From: Phascolarctos cinereus
Taxonomy: Eukaryota; Chordata; Mammalia; Diprotodontia; Phascolarctidae
Length of the DNA stretch: 64,000 bases
Assembly: GCF_002099425.1 (NCBI RefSeq)
Contig: NW_018344164.1
Span: 4,814,001 to 4,878,000 of the forward strand
Direction: 5' to 3'
A program made the position numbers and the translations under genes. The notes under the pieces were generated by a model, which had not been told where the DNA came from, did not search any database, and saw only the letters and a program-made list of their open reading frames with translations. The stretch's first letter is position 1, and each line of letters opens with the position of its first letter. Below, piece after piece: positions 1 through 11,209 of the stretch.

Positions 1-49
1 TAATATCATATGATTTTTAAATTAAAGGCATTTTAGATGTTATCCTAAA

Positions 50-165
50 CTGGTCCCATCATTTTATAGCTAAGTGAAGCAAGAAAGAGAAAATAAATTG
101 TCTGGGGTTATATAAGTAGTAAGTAGCAGAGCTGGGATTTTAACCAGGTACTGTAAGTTAGTGGG
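50..165 (-). repeat. MIR-like CORE-SINE fragment
   Basis: The plus strand reads like the reverse of a MIR/CORE-SINE: a region resembling 'cagatgaggaaactgag', then a stretch resembling 'tgacttgcccagggtcacacag', then 'gtaagtagcagagctgggat'. It is strongly diverged, so it is an old insertion. The assignment is by remembered consensus only. Confidence 0.55.
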
Positions 166-425
166 TTCCTCTAAGTGGAAGGCTTCAAGCCAAGTCTAAA
201 TGACCATTTGATGAGTATGTTGTAGTGGAGATTGGGATGTGGGGTGTGGCAGGAAAGTATGTGTAGAATTCAATGGCTGCTGAATTCCCTTCCAATTTTG
301 AAGTTATGTGATTCTCCTTTCAAATAAATTTCTTCTTCCACTGTACCACATTGTTATCTTCTGACTGACTTAAGATTTGTTTTCCATATGCTGAGACTGC
401 TGAATATTATCCTAGCCATCTGGCC

Positions 426-496
426 CAGCGGTTCTCAAACATTTTGGTCTCAGGACGACTCAAAAATTATTGAGGACTGTCCCAAGAGCTTTTGCC
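426..496 (+). mobile_element. hAT DNA transposon end fragment
   Basis: It starts with CAGCGGTTCTCAAAC, the typical terminal inverted repeat of mammalian hAT elements (Charlie/Tip100 groups). The sequence that follows fits the sub-terminal region of such elements ('ggtctcaggac', 'aaaaattattgaggac', 'aagagcttttg'). Only this end is present, and an L2 3' end begins directly after it. It is non-coding. Confidence 0.6.
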
Positions 497-499
497 TCT

Positions 500-748
500 T
501 AGATTCCCTACTTTCCTTCAAAGCACAGCTTAGACGTTACCTCCTACTTAAGACTTTCTGGCTTAGCTTTTGCCTCCTTCCAAAACTGCCTTGTGGTTAT
601 TTGAATTGATTTTCTATGTATTTATATATGTCTATGTTGTTTTCTTGCTAGAATATAAATTTCATAAGGGCAGGGACTATTTCATTTTGCTTTTGTTTTC
701 CTATCACTGGCACATAGCAGGCACTTAATAAATGTTCCTTGGCTGATT
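500..748 (+). mobile_element. L2 LINE, 3' end
   Basis: This is a 5'-truncated L2 LINE. The order matches the L2 3' region: a 'ccttcaaagcacagcttagacgttacctcct' like stretch from the end of the ORF, then 'gctagaatataaatttcat', then 'agggcagggactatttcat', then 'ggcacatagcaggcactt' followed by 'aataaatgtt'. There is no coding potential. It is an old copy. Confidence 0.8.
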
Positions 749-890
749 TCCTGATAACAGCTTTAAAAGTAAGCTGAGGTTCAAAGAGTGAGTCAGTACA
801 TATGACTAGTGTGTTGGACATATCAGCTTATCTTGTCCAGTTATATATCTGAAATGGAAGATTGTTTAGGATTTTTGTAAGAGCATTGGG

Positions 891-1001
891 AGAGAGAGGG
901 AGAGAGACAGACACAGAGGGAGAGGCAAAGAGAGAGACATAGAGGAGACAGAAACAGAGAGACAGAGATAGAGACAGAAACAGAGAGAGAGAGAGAGAGA
1001 G

Positions 1002-1052
<51 letters not shown>

Positions 1053-1064
1053 AGGGAGGGAGGA
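891..1064 (+). repeat. (GA)n microsatellite
   Basis: This is a purine-only tract of GA dinucleotides with GGGA interruptions. The reverse-strand reading frame across it (Ser/Leu repeats) is a by-product of the repeat and not a gene. Confidence 0.95.
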
Positions 1065-1087
1065 GCTGGGTGAATAGGTGTGAGAGA

Positions 1088-1165
1088 ACATTTACTAAGT
1101 ACTTAATATGGGCCAGCCAGGCAATGTGCTAAACACTGGTGACAGAAGCAAAAAGGTTATTTAAC
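1088..1165 (-). repeat. L2/MIR 3' tip fragment
   Basis: 'catttactaagtacttaata' followed by 'caatgtgctaaacactggtg' is the reverse of the common L2/MIR tail containing 'agcacagtgcctggcacata' and 'aataaatg'. It is short, so L2 and MIR cannot be told apart. Confidence 0.5.
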
Positions 1166-1169
1166 TTAT

Positions 1170-2150
1170 CTAGCATTTAACTGTACTAAATGCAGATGCA
1201 GAAAAAAAAAATTTGCTGAGATTGTTTTTATACCTGTGAAAATATGATAATATGTTCAAATAATGCATTTAAGCAAATGTGTATGGGACCTAAAGAGCTC
1301 CCAGTGTTGATGATGATAAGATTCCCAGAGCCAAAGGAGGCTGATACAATTTCTCGAAAGGCAAATACAGACTCAAATGCCAATGAGATTTATGAACTCT
1401 GAAGGTTTTCTGTTTGCTTCTTAGATTAAAGTTTGTCTGAATCCAGTCCCCTTTGTGTGCTAAAGGAAGGAGGATGACTTTCCAGGGAGTGCCAAGGTCC
1501 ACAAACACCAGAAGACAGAAAATGCAGGGGCTGGAGCAGCACACACTCGAGTTTAGGCTGTCACTAATGTGGCTATTAACTTTTCATGTTCAAATTTATT
1601 AGGCTGTCATTACAGCAATTTTCTGTGCTGATGTATCAGACTGCTATTACATATTTGTTGGCATCTCATCTATTTAAGGGAAACAAGTGATTACATGTTG
1701 CCAAGGAAACTAATCAAGAGTGTGCAAGGAATGGACAGGCGTGACGGCTGGTAGGAAGAAACCTAAGGTTTATTTTCAAAGAAGTGATAACCTGTTTAGG
1801 TAGAAGACACTTCTTCCCAACCTGAAACCATCCTGTTGCCCTGAGCCAAATAATTCACATGGATATACTCATTTTCAATGTTGAACAGATGGAAAGGAAA
1901 TAGAAAAAAAAAAACATTTTTGGAAAATTAATCCATTCATATAGACTTTCGTGGGAAGAAAAGTTGTTTAAGGGAATTGGGGAGGTTTTATTCACTCTCA
2001 GCAGAGCCCCAGGCCCAGAATTTGGCTAAGAGCTTCTTAAAGTGAAATGCAAGCTGATCATCGGGAGTTAAGGGACTACAAAGTCTCTGAACCACGTAGC
2101 TGCTTCTACCAACAACCTTGATCAATACTGGATGAGAAAATTCCTAATGA
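1170..2150. other. No gene recognised; repeat-poor unique DNA
   Basis: I see no open frame with protein-like composition and no repeat family that I recognise. The stretch around 1540-1760 has mixed base composition without simple repeats, and I list it among possible conserved non-coding islands in the findings. Confidence 0.4.
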
Positions 2151-2154
2151 CTTA

Positions 2155-2330
2155 AGAGGCTCATAGAGCTAGAGCAGGAAGGACCTCAGAGGCCATCTGG
2201 CCAAATTTCCTCATTTTCCAGATGACTTGCCCCTGGTCACATAGACAATATGTGTTCTAGGTGGGATTTGAACTCAGATCTTCTGATGCCAGCGTCAATA
2301 TCATGGTGATGTGTAATTTGTTATACACAC
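2155..2330 (-). repeat. MIR-like SINE fragment
   Basis: The plus strand shows 'aggacctcagaggccatctgg', then 'cattttccagatga', then 'gcccctggtcacatagacaa', then 'gggatttgaactcagatctt'. This is the reverse of the core plus the tRNA-related head of a CORE-SINE. It is diverged and lacks a tail. Confidence 0.65.
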
Positions 2331-2595
2331 TGCCCACCTTTCAAAGAATGTCAATTGGTTTGATCTTTTTCAACATTCATAAAAAAGTATTAAAGTGCAT
2401 ATAGTGCCTTTGTTGATTTTTTTTAATTTAAAAAAAAAATCAGTTTCACAAGGATATGAAAAAGCAGGCATAACTAGGGTGCAGTTTTTCTTAAAAAAAA
2501 AAAAAGATCAGGGCAGTCAGGGCAGGGGAAGGCGAAGGGGAGCTTGTGGAGTTTTTGTAGGCCATAAGCTCAATATAAGTCTGCAGTGTCATGTG

Positions 2596-2645
2596 GCAAA
2601 AAGAAAGAAAGAAAAAGAAAAAGAAAAAAAAGAAAAAGAAAAAAC
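2596..2645 (+). repeat. (GAAAAA)n A-rich low-complexity tract
   Basis: This is a run of AAAGAA/GAAAAA units. It may be the decayed tail of a retroposed element, but no body is visible upstream. Confidence 0.85.
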
Positions 2646-2699
2646 CTTAATGAAAACCATAAGTAACATTGTAAAACATAGTTCCCAAGACTAAGAATT

Positions 2700-3215
2700 C
2701 TTGTCTAGTCCTGCTGTACTTTGCCAAGGCCAGGTAACATTTAGACGCTTATGTTCCATTCTGGCTGCCACACTGGAGGAAAGACACTGGCAAACTGGTA
2801 TGTTCACAGGACAGCAAGCAGTACAGTGAAGGGCCTGTAGCCTATGCCATATAAAGATTAGCTAAATGAAATAGGAATGTTTAGCCTGGAGAAAAGGAGG
2901 CTCACAGAAGAAATGAGAGCTCTTTTAAAGTCATTGTTACTGAGCACCAGAAGGATGAAGTAGGACTGATAAAGATAAATATCAGAGGACTAGATCTTTA
3001 CTCAATAAAAGGAAAAAAGAAACTTCCCAGTAAATTTAACTTGTTTAAACTGGACTGGGCTGCTTTGGAGGATAACGTATTCCAACTCATTGGAGATCTT
3101 CAAGGAAAGGTAATTTGCTATGTATGTTATAGAGAGGATTCTTGCTGTGGAATGGGTTGGACTTTATTACCTCCAAGATCCTATTCAATGATAAGATTCT
3201 GTGTTTATGGGGAAG
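2700..3215 (+). mobile_element. CR1/L3 LINE, 3' end
   Basis: This is the 3' terminal part of a CR1-clade LINE of the L3 type. Diagnostic pieces come in the expected order: 'tttagcctggagaaaaggag' (end of the ORF), 'tttaaactggactgggctgc', 'gagatcttcaaggaaagg', 'gggttggactttattacctc' and a terminal 'attcaatgataagattctgtg', which fits the family's ATTCTATG-type 3' repeat. It has no poly(A), as expected for CR1. It is an ancient, 5'-truncated copy. Confidence 0.75.
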
Positions 3216-3454
3216 GTAGAGTGTATGAAGGCACTATCAGATGCTTCTTAAGTTCAAAGTTATTCCTTCATGGTAAATTACACATTTGCTACATTAAGGA
3301 ACATAGGTAATATCATGAAAGACAGTTTTTAGGGCAAACAAGAGAAGAATATCTTAACACCTAACATATATTTAGCTGTTTAAGGCTTATAAAACATGAC
3401 AACTTACAGCAAATGAAGTGAGCCAAAATGGAACTGCAGATAAGTTGCTGGATT

Positions 3455-3772
3455 CAGAGTTCCCAGGTCAAGGAGAAAATATTACAAGCTGCCAGAAAGA
3501 AACAATTCAAGTACTGTGGAAAAACAATCAGGATAACACAAGATTTAGCGGCTTCTACATTAAGGGACCAGAGGGTTTGGAATATGATATTCTGGAGGTC
3601 AAAGGAGATACTATTACAGCCAAGAATCACTTACCCAACAAAACTGAGTATAATCCTTCAGGGGAAAAAATGGATATTCAGTGAAATAGAGGATTTTCAA
3701 GCATTCTTGCTGAAAAGACCAGAGCTGAATAGAAAATCTGACTTTCAAATACAAGAATCAAGAGAAGCATAA
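3455..3772 (+). pseudogene. HAL1 ORF1 C-terminal fragment
   Basis: This is the C-terminal third of an L1 ORF1-type RNA-binding protein, equivalent to about residues 258-363 of the complete copy at 50478-51569. The frame is open from the truncation point to a stop at 3770-3772. It retains the 'SSQVKEKILQAARKKQFKYC' segment and the conserved C-terminal-domain motif 'PRITYPTKLSIILQGKKW'. The coiled coil and the RNA-recognition fold are missing because the insertion was 5'-truncated, so no functional trimer can form. The ATG at 3428 lies upstream of the homologous region and is fortuitous. Confidence 0.75.
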
Positions 3773-3905
3773 AGAAATAAACAGGAAAGAGACACCGTAA
3801 GGGACTTATTAAGGTTGAACTGTTTACATTCCTGCATAGAAAGATGATATTTGCAGCTCATGAGATCGTTGTCAGTATTAGGGTAGTTGGAGGAAAAAAA
3901 TACAG

Positions 3906-3907
3906 GG

Positions 3908-3939
<32 letters not shown>

Positions 3940-4040
3940 ATATGTATACACATATACATATATATACACATATATATGTATATGTATACACATATACATA
4001 TATACGTATGCATATACATATGCGTATATATGTATATATC
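3906..4040 (+). repeat. (TG)n/(TATACA)n microsatellite
   Basis: A TG run is followed by alternating TATA/CATA units. It lies within the HAL1 3' untranslated region, just before the GATA run. Confidence 0.9.
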
Positions 4041-4048
4041 AATAAATG

Positions 4049-4093
<45 letters not shown>
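4049..4093 (+). repeat. (GATA)n microsatellite in HAL1 3' UTR
   Basis: This pure GATA run sits at the same place in the element as the TATC runs at 15838-15888 and 50275-50339 in the minus-strand copies. It was therefore probably carried by the element and did not arise here independently. Confidence 0.9.
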
Positions 4094-4094
<1 letters not shown>

Positions 4095-4936
4095 AGACAC
4101 AGGATGATATCTAGAGAATTAAATTAAGGAGTAAGAGATACTGGGAAAAGTAGAAAGGGAAAGATAGAATGGGGTAAATTATCCCGCATAAAACAGACAA
4201 GAAAAAGGCTTTTACAGTGGAGGGGAAGTGGGGGAAGGTAAGAGGGAATCAATGAATCTTATTCTCATCAGATTTGGTTTAGAGATGGAATAACATACAC
4301 ACTCAATTGGGTATGGAAATCTATCTTACCCTACAGGAAAATAGGGGGGAAAGGGATAAGAGAGCTGGGAGATGATAAAGGGGAGGGCAGATTGGGGGAG
4401 GAGGTAATCAGAAGCAAATACTTCTAAGGAGGGCAGGGTCAAAAGAGAGAATAGAATAAATGGAGAAGGGGATGGAATAGGATGAAGGGAAATATAGTTA
4501 GTTTTTCACAACATGACTACTATGGAAGTGTGTTGCATGACTACACATGTATAACCTGTATTGAGTTGCTTGCCTTTTCAATGAGGGTGGGTAGGGAGAG
4601 AGGAAGAGAGAAAATTTGCAACCCAAATTTTAAAAACAAATGTTAAAAAATTGTTTTCCACATGCAACTGTGAAATAAGATATACAGGCAATGTGGTATA
4701 CAAATCTATCCTACCCTACAAGAAAATAAAAGGGGAAGGGGATAAGAAAAGGGGGGAGGGAGATAGAAAGGAGGGCAGATAAGGGAAAGGGGTATTCACA
4801 ATGCATGCTATCTTGGGGTGGAGTGAGAAATGAGATAGGAAGAAAATTTGGAACTCAAAATCTTATGGAAGTGAATGTTGAAAACTAAAAATAATTAAAT
4901 TAATAAAAAAGAAAAACAAAAAAATACAAAAGATAA

Positions 4937-6310
4937 ATGATGTCTAAGATTTTTTGTTTGATCATGGCTTTCAGGCAGTCTAATAATTCTTAAATTATCT
5001 CTGCTTATTTCGTTGTTCAGGTCAGTTATTTTTTTTTCTGGTGAGATATTTCACATTTTCTTCTCTTTTTTAAAAAAAAATTTGACCTTATTTTGTTGTT
5101 TCTTGATGTCTCATGAAATCATTAGCTCTCGCTTTCCCAATTCTAATATTTAAGGAATTATTTTCTTTAACTCTTTTTGTAACTCTTTTCCTATTTGACC
5201 AATTCTTCTTAAGGAGTTCTTTTCTTCAGTGAATTTTTGTACCTTTTTTTTACCATTAGGCCAACTCTGTTTTTTTTAAAGGTATTATTTCCTTCAGTAC
5301 TTTTTGTGCCTCTTTAACCAAGTTGTTAATTCTCTTTTCATGCTTTTCTTTTCATCACTTTCATTTATTTTCACATACTTTCCTTTACCTATCTTACCAC
5401 TTTCTTTAACTTTCACAAATATTCTGGTTGGGGTTTTGTCCAATTAACACTTTTTTTCCCCCTCTGAGGCTTTGCTTATAGCTGTTTTCACATTATTGCC
5501 TTCTGAGATTTGTCTTTATCTTCCCTGCCATCACTTTTTCAATTGCTCATTTTTCCAGGTTGTTTTTTAACTTAGAACTTTATGTTAAAATTAGGTTTTG
5601 CTCACCTAGGGGTGGCCCAAGATTCAATTTTTTTTTCATGCTGATATTTTCAGAGCTAGTTCTGGGGTTCTGCAAGTTTTTGATGCTTTAAGGCTTTTGT
5701 GATTTCAGGAGAGGTGTAATAACTGCTGTCCTGGTCTGTGCTATGGTCTTTACCCAATAGGGATCCCTTATTTGACACAGCCAAAAAGTGCTAGCACTCC
5801 TCTTGGCTTTGGGATGTGACCAAGTCCTCCGCTACCTTGCAGCCACAAGTGCTAGTGCCCCTTTCTGCCTTGGAACTGCAACCATGGCCCCTGCTCCTTT
5901 GTGGCTGATCACAAGCACTCTACTCTGCCCTGAAATGTGATACAGAACTACGTATGGGCAATATAGTTATCAATCACCACCAGCTGAACCCAGTGCCAGC
6001 AAGGAGTCCCCTGTAATCTCTTTCTAACCAGTTGTCCAAACCTTTCACCCTTTCTGTACTGAGAGCTCCTGAAACTGCTGCCACCACTGTAATAGCATCT
6101 TCCAAAACCCACCACTGGCCCCCAGCCCACTCTCACAGAACTCTCTTGCTGACCATCTAAGTTGTCTTAGGCTGAAAAAAAAGTCTCATCCTGACCTTTT
6201 GTTGTCTCTGCTGCTCCAGAATTGAATTTGAGATATAATTTTAAAGTTGGTTGGAGGGAATTATTGGGAGAGTTCCATTGGGTTGATACCTCTATTTTAC
6301 CATCCCACAC
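4937..6310 (-). mobile_element. Older L1/HAL1, 5' UTR and ORF1 N-terminal part
   Basis: The plus strand aligns by eye with the antisense of the complete HAL1: 'gatcatggctttcagg', 'gagatatttcacatt' and the ORF1 coiled-coil region, then a 5' untranslated region with 'ttgtcttaggctgaaa' and 'tctgctgctccagaatt'. The 5' terminus is near 6310, where 'taccatcc' stands for the 'GCCATCTTGG' of young copies. ORF1 is heavily degraded, so this copy is clearly older than the other HAL1 copies. It stops near the RRM region. Whether it was L1 or HAL1 cannot be told because the part after ORF1 is missing. Confidence 0.7.
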
Positions 6311-6369
6311 TATTTCTGATCAATATCAAATTAAAAGATACCTCTTATTTCTTTAGTGTCACATGGTTT

Positions 6370-6560
6370 ATAAGTGAGGCAGAACATCATAATGGATAGA
6401 ATAGGGCCTTGGAGTCAGGAAGACTTATGTTTAGGTTTCACTTCTGACATACTGACTGGATGACCAGAGGAAAGCCACCCAGCATCTTTATGACCCGGGC
6501 AGGTCTTTCAGACTCTATGTTACAGAGCAGCTACCTAAGTGCATCGATAGAGAGAGTTTC
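6370..6560 (+). repeat. tRNA-derived CORE-SINE
   Basis: The stretch 'ataatggatagaatagggcc', then 'ttggagtcaggaagac', then a degraded 'tgactggatgacc' region and 'gtttcctcatcc' follow the order of marsupial SINE head and core. It is an old, diverged copy without an RTE tail. Confidence 0.6.
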
Positions 6561-6739
6561 CTCATCCAGGAGTCCCGTGAATCATTGAAAGTGTGGGTCA
6601 GTACAAAAGCAATCAAGAAAACAAATATAATGCAATATTTACAACAATCCTTACAACAATCCCCTGTGAAAGATCAGCTTTCCTTTAGGAAAAAAATAAA
6701 CAAATATTACGTTTTATTGTAAGTGGTCATTGGATCACA

Positions 6740-6900
6740 AATCTAGAGCTACAAGGGACATTCGAGACCACGTAAGTCAACACTCTCATGCTATAAATGA
6801 GGAAGTGCAAGCCTGAGGAGGTGACTTGATCAAGGTTTCATTGGAGGTAAGCCATGTCAGTGGGATTTGAACTCAAATCTTCTGACTCCACAGTTTTCTT
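6740..6900 (-). repeat. MIR-like SINE (reverse)
   Basis: 'ctagagctacaagggacatt', 'ctataaatgaggaagtg', 'gtgacttgatcaaggtttca' and 'gggatttgaactcaaatctt' form the reverse of a CORE-SINE. It forms part of a larger repeated unit shared with 8335-8560. Confidence 0.65.
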
Positions 6901-7009
6901 TCCCTGATTTTTTTTAATGTTTTCTCTCAGAGCATCAAATATTTATGACTGTCATAAATATGGGATGTGATCTCAAAACCAGTAAATGCTTTCTAGACTC
7001 CTGAAAGTT

Positions 7010-7920
7010 CACAAGCATGTTTATAATCATACACATCTCCAATGATACGTAACATCCCTCCACATCAGTAGCTTCCTATCAAAGCGAAGTGTCTCACAAA
7101 AAGGACAATGGAACTCAGTAATCAGGAAGTCTGTGGGTTGCAAATTGTTCAAGGGAGAGTCACTGGGATTGAAATTAGCATTGTGAAAGAATTCAGAAAC
7201 CAATTACTGCAAGATCAGAACACAGGAGCTAAAAGCATTAATCAAAGACAATAACTGCTGGATGATTTTATGTCAATCAATCAGACTCCAGGCCAAGGAA
7301 GAGAGACATAGTAAGTTTAGCTCTATATTAAAAAATTAAATTACATAGTAGCTCAGACAACTATTTCTGGGTTGTATAAGCAGAAAAGAGTCCATAATTT
7401 CCCCCTGTGGAATAAAGATGTGAATTTCAAAGAATCCCTCCTGGCTAAGAGCATTTTACATAAATGCATAATGCAAAAGTATAAGCCATAGGCAGAAACA
7501 TTCCAATGATATTCAAAGGGAAAATTAGGTGTTATTTGAAGAACTACATCTATCTATGAGGTGTTGTTTAATTCTTCAGTCTCAAATCAAAACCAATTGC
7601 CTCTGTGGCTATCAGTTGAAGCAGGCTTACTTGTCTATTTTAGGCAGTTATGGATGCCAAGAAAAGTTAGATTTCCCATCTGTCCAGCCCATGGGGCAAA
7701 CAACACTCAATACTTCCCTTACTTCTACTCTAATGGATGTTCAAGACTCTACTCCAACTAATTTAAAGATAAATAGCAATTTTCAGACCAATAAAGTGTT
7801 CTTCAAGCACCTTTCCTTCACTCTAGTTGAGAGGTGTTGGCTTTGTTACTTTATATCAATCATTCAAGGGTCAGAGAGGCCAAAAGGAAAAGGAGTTGGA
7901 GAGTAAGAAAGAATGGGAGA
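7010..7920. other. No gene recognised; unique DNA
   Basis: A frame of 125 codons at 7529-7906 has no recognisable domain. Its N-terminal part is rich in Cys, Leu and Gln without family likeness, and there is no sign of splice-flanked coding. I consider it chance. Confidence 0.4.
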
Positions 7921-7924
7921 TGGG

Positions 7925-7928
7925 GTGT

Positions 7929-7972
<44 letters not shown>
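7925..7972 (+). repeat. (TG)n microsatellite
   Basis: A nearly pure TG tract of about 24 units. Confidence 0.95.
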
Positions 7973-7976
<4 letters not shown>

Positions 7977-8139
7977 CAAAACTTTCTGCTTCTATCAACC
8001 CAAAGTGTATCCTACTACTAACTCAATAACTGCACCAATGTTTGGAAAGCAATTAGCACAGTGTTTGGCACTTAATATATACTTGTCATCTCCCTTGTCC
8101 CACTGACTGGTAATAGTAAAGTGTGCTGAGTAACATCAA

Positions 8140-8312
8140 AACAAGAATTTGTAGTCAAGGTATCTATGTTCAAATGTCGGGACTGCAATTTTCTACCTGA
8201 AATTTGCCGAGTTAATTTTCCTCTTTAATCCCCAGTTCCATTGTTTATACAATGAAATGGATTGGACTAGATGAAAATTAAGGTCCTTTCTGCTCTAAGT
8301 CCCATGTTCCAA
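8140..8312 (+). repeat. MIR-like SINE, 3' half
   Basis: The stretch from 'gagttaattttcctctttaa' to 'caatgaaatggattggacta' and 'aggtcctttctgctctaa' matches the 'tcatctgtaaaatgagg..ttggactagatga..aggtcccttccagctc' tail seen in many copies of this window (20340-20520, 56100-56280, 59220-59410). Confidence 0.6.
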
Positions 8313-8334
8313 CGCTCAGGACAATTGTAGCTCT

Positions 8335-8490
8335 TTAATGAGATAATTTATTAAAGCATTTAAAAGAATCATAATGAACTCCCTCATTTGGGGGATGAGG
8401 AAAATGAGGTCTGAAAAGGCTGAGTGATTGATACATGTCTTAAAGGTAGAAAAAGGCAAAATGGAAACTTGAACTCAAGTCTCTTCACAA
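8335..8490 (-). repeat. MIR-like SINE (reverse)
   Basis: 'gggggatgaggaaaatgagg' followed by 'gaacttgaactcaagtct'-like sequence is the reverse of a CORE-SINE. The downstream flank resembles the flank of the SINE at 6740-6900. Confidence 0.55.
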
Positions 8491-8629
8491 CAAATTATAT
8501 ATTGATGGCTGTTATAAATATGGGACATGGTATCTATCAATTGTAGTAAGTACTTTCTATCTATCTACTTAGTTGTTAATTTTTAGGGGTCAAGAAACAT
8601 TTGCTACAATTGACATAATCTCTGGTGGT

Positions 8630-8765
8630 ATACATATACATATATACATATACATATGTGTGTATTTATGTATGTATATATATATATATATATATACACA
8701 TATTTGTATACGTATATATGTATATGTCTGTATGTCTGTGTGTCTCTGTTTATATACACACAGAC
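8630..8765 (+). repeat. (TA)n/(CATA)n microsatellite
   Basis: Alternating TATACA, TATG and pure TA units. Frames through it on both strands (Ile/Tyr/Val repeats) are artefacts. Confidence 0.9.
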
Positions 8766-8789
8766 ATCAAGGATATATAACATGTCACT

Positions 8790-11205
8790 CTTTTCTGCAA
8801 CCCAGAACTTAAAGAATATTAGAGTTAACTTTTTTTTTAAAATAAGTTGCATGGTTACCCAATGGCTTGAGAAATATACTGGCTTTCCCCCTTGCTGGGG
8901 ATCAGACTGCCTCTTGTCCTAAGTCTATGAACTTGAGCTCTCCAAGCTCTAATGTAATATGAGATCTGGCAGGTTTTACCAAGTTGGAAAGACTTCAATA
9001 ATAAAGTCTTGGCAACAGACTGGTCCTGCATCCTAAAGGCTAGACTAGATAAATAATAACATATTCTCCATCAGTAAACTGGCCACTAGTTGATGGATTA
9101 TTTGTTTGGCCATGCAAACCCATGGAACCTCAAAAAGGGCACTTGGGCTGAGGACGTGTCTACAAATATTAACTTTGTTGTTGATACTTCAGTTGTGAGA
9201 CCCTTACACAATGACTAATGAAAAAACATGCTGTTGGAAGTGTATCACATATGAGAAGCCAAAGACCCATAAACTACACAGCAGCTTCACACATATAGGT
9301 AATGATTGCTTTCTTTTAGAAAAGAGATTGAAGATCAGATAACATTGCAAAACTGAAAATGATCATATTTGACTGTCAGAAAACTGCTCATTACTCATGT
9401 GAAATTCAAACCTGAATCAGATGTCTGCATATAGCTGGATCACCAAATTGTAACAGAAAAGATACAAATGTATAAAAAGCAAGAAAAGAGAATTAAAAAA
9501 ATAGGAAAAAAAGATATACAATTCAAGCAATTTCAACTTTTTATATTTAAAGAAGTTATGGGTGCTAAAAGATGGGAAGTGGATGGAGGAAAGGTTACCT
9601 ATTTTAGCCAATTTCACACAAAAATTTAACCAATGTAAATTATCTTATAATAGAGGAAGCCAAAAGACCAGAAATCCTCTGACATAAGAAACACTTGTCA
9701 AAGACAGAAGGCTTTAGTGATTCAGAATATAAACTCCTCTATAAAATCTTAAAGAGTGTGGTGGTAAAAGGGGATAACCATGCAAGTTCCAGCTAGTTTG
9801 AAAAGCACTTTCGGAGAAGCCCAACTAAGCAAAATTACTCCAAGGTCATTTAATGGTGGAAATGAAAGGATAACAATGATGAAAGGTGCAAAAAAAATAT
9901 GCAAATGTTTTTATAACAAGCTCTTTTCACTATTAATGGCAATCACCCATCATATGGAAACTCTAATATGACAGTCCCAGACTTATTTATGAAACAGCAC
10001 TGAAGAAAATAAAGTTAGGGTGGTGGTGATATATCTGGGTTAGACCAAGGATCTACAGAAGAGGTTCATGGTGGGGTTCAAACAATTTTAAAGCTTTTGA
10101 GGGGTCACTTTTTTTTTATGCCTGAAGGTAAAAAAATAATAAAGTCACAGAAATATGATAGGACTGATCACTATAAATAATACAGAAAGACAACTGAGAA
10201 AACATAAATATCCACCAACCTATACGTGCACCTTCACATCTATGTAAACATTTTCAAACTACAGCCTATATGCCCATCAAGGCCATCCTTTATAATGCTA
10301 TTTACAAGCAAGAAGCAGAGACTTTTGTGCATAATCTTCCACAGTGGACAATATTTTTGCCATAATTAACTAAAATGTATAGAAAATGTAAGATCCCAAT
10401 ATGCTTATGTAGATTTTTTTTCTCATAAAAATGTGTCATATAAGAGCCTCCGAAGCAAAAGCAGAGATATAACTAGCATTTCAAAAGGCAGTGTCAGGAC
10501 ACCACCCTAAGGGAAGGTAAAGACCCCAAAGACAGCACAAGACTTCTATATGCTACAGATTATCATTTGTTATCCATCATATACACATTTAGTCATGCTG
10601 ATAATAGAAAAGCCACTACAGAGTATCATATGCCAGAGGTAACTTCAAAAGACAAAGGATGAGGTTCCATGAACACATGTACATAAATATTAGTATGCAA
10701 ACTGACACCACTTACTTTCATTACATGAACCTCCAGATCCATTTACGAAATTTCATTTCAACAGAAAAAAAATCCATCTTATCTTACAAAAAGGATACAT
10801 AAACAATGGAGAATGATAATGGAAAAGATCCTCAAAGCAGCATGTGTTACGTGTTGCAATGTGGCTACTGAGTGTAATTACAAGATAAAATGAGGGGGTT
10901 GGACCTGCGGATAGGTGGGAAAGAGGTTCCCTTTCCCCAGTGACAAGGAAAACAAGTCTCTCACATGGGGACTGGGTATTTGAAACAACTTTAAATGTCT
11001 TCATCCTGGACTGTCTCTGGAGTATGTTCCATTTGCCGATTTATATGCTTTGGTGTGATAAGTAGTTTACTTAAAGATTAACATAATAAAATTGATGATA
11101 ATACTATCTTGGATTTATAAAATGATGGGCATTAAAGCGTAAGACCTTTCTTCCCAAGAAATTGCAGCATATTTGCATATACAGTATTACCTTTTTTTTA
11201 ATCCT
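8790..11205. other. No gene recognised; unique AT-rich DNA
   Basis: I see no repeat family, protein-like open frame or RNA gene in this 2.4 kb. The longest frames (66 codons at 9417-9617 minus, 83 codons at 10753-11004 minus) have no family likeness. Confidence 0.4.
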
Positions 11206-11209
11206 CCCT

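Larger units (their letters stand above)
3455..4925 (+). mobile_element. HAL1 (half-L1), 5'-truncated copy
   Basis: This is the 3' half of the element seen complete at 49436-52407. It starts inside ORF1 ('agagttcccaggtcaagg') and keeps the ORF1 C-terminus to 3772. It then runs through a 3' untranslated region holding TG/TA and GATA microsatellites and two L1-like 3' modules, and ends in an A-rich tail near 4925. No ORF2 follows ORF1, which defines the half-L1 type. It directly abuts an oppositely oriented older L1/HAL1 5' part. Confidence 0.8.

Noticed and set aside
3455-6310. A classic twin-primed (5'-inverted) single HAL1 insertion.
   Set aside because: The inverted 5' piece lies after the A-rich tail and not before the 3' piece, and it is far more diverged.
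7529-7906. A 125-codon plus-strand frame, a possible small gene.
   Set aside because: It has no domain, no plausible promoter or splice context and ends in unstructured sequence next to a TG repeat.
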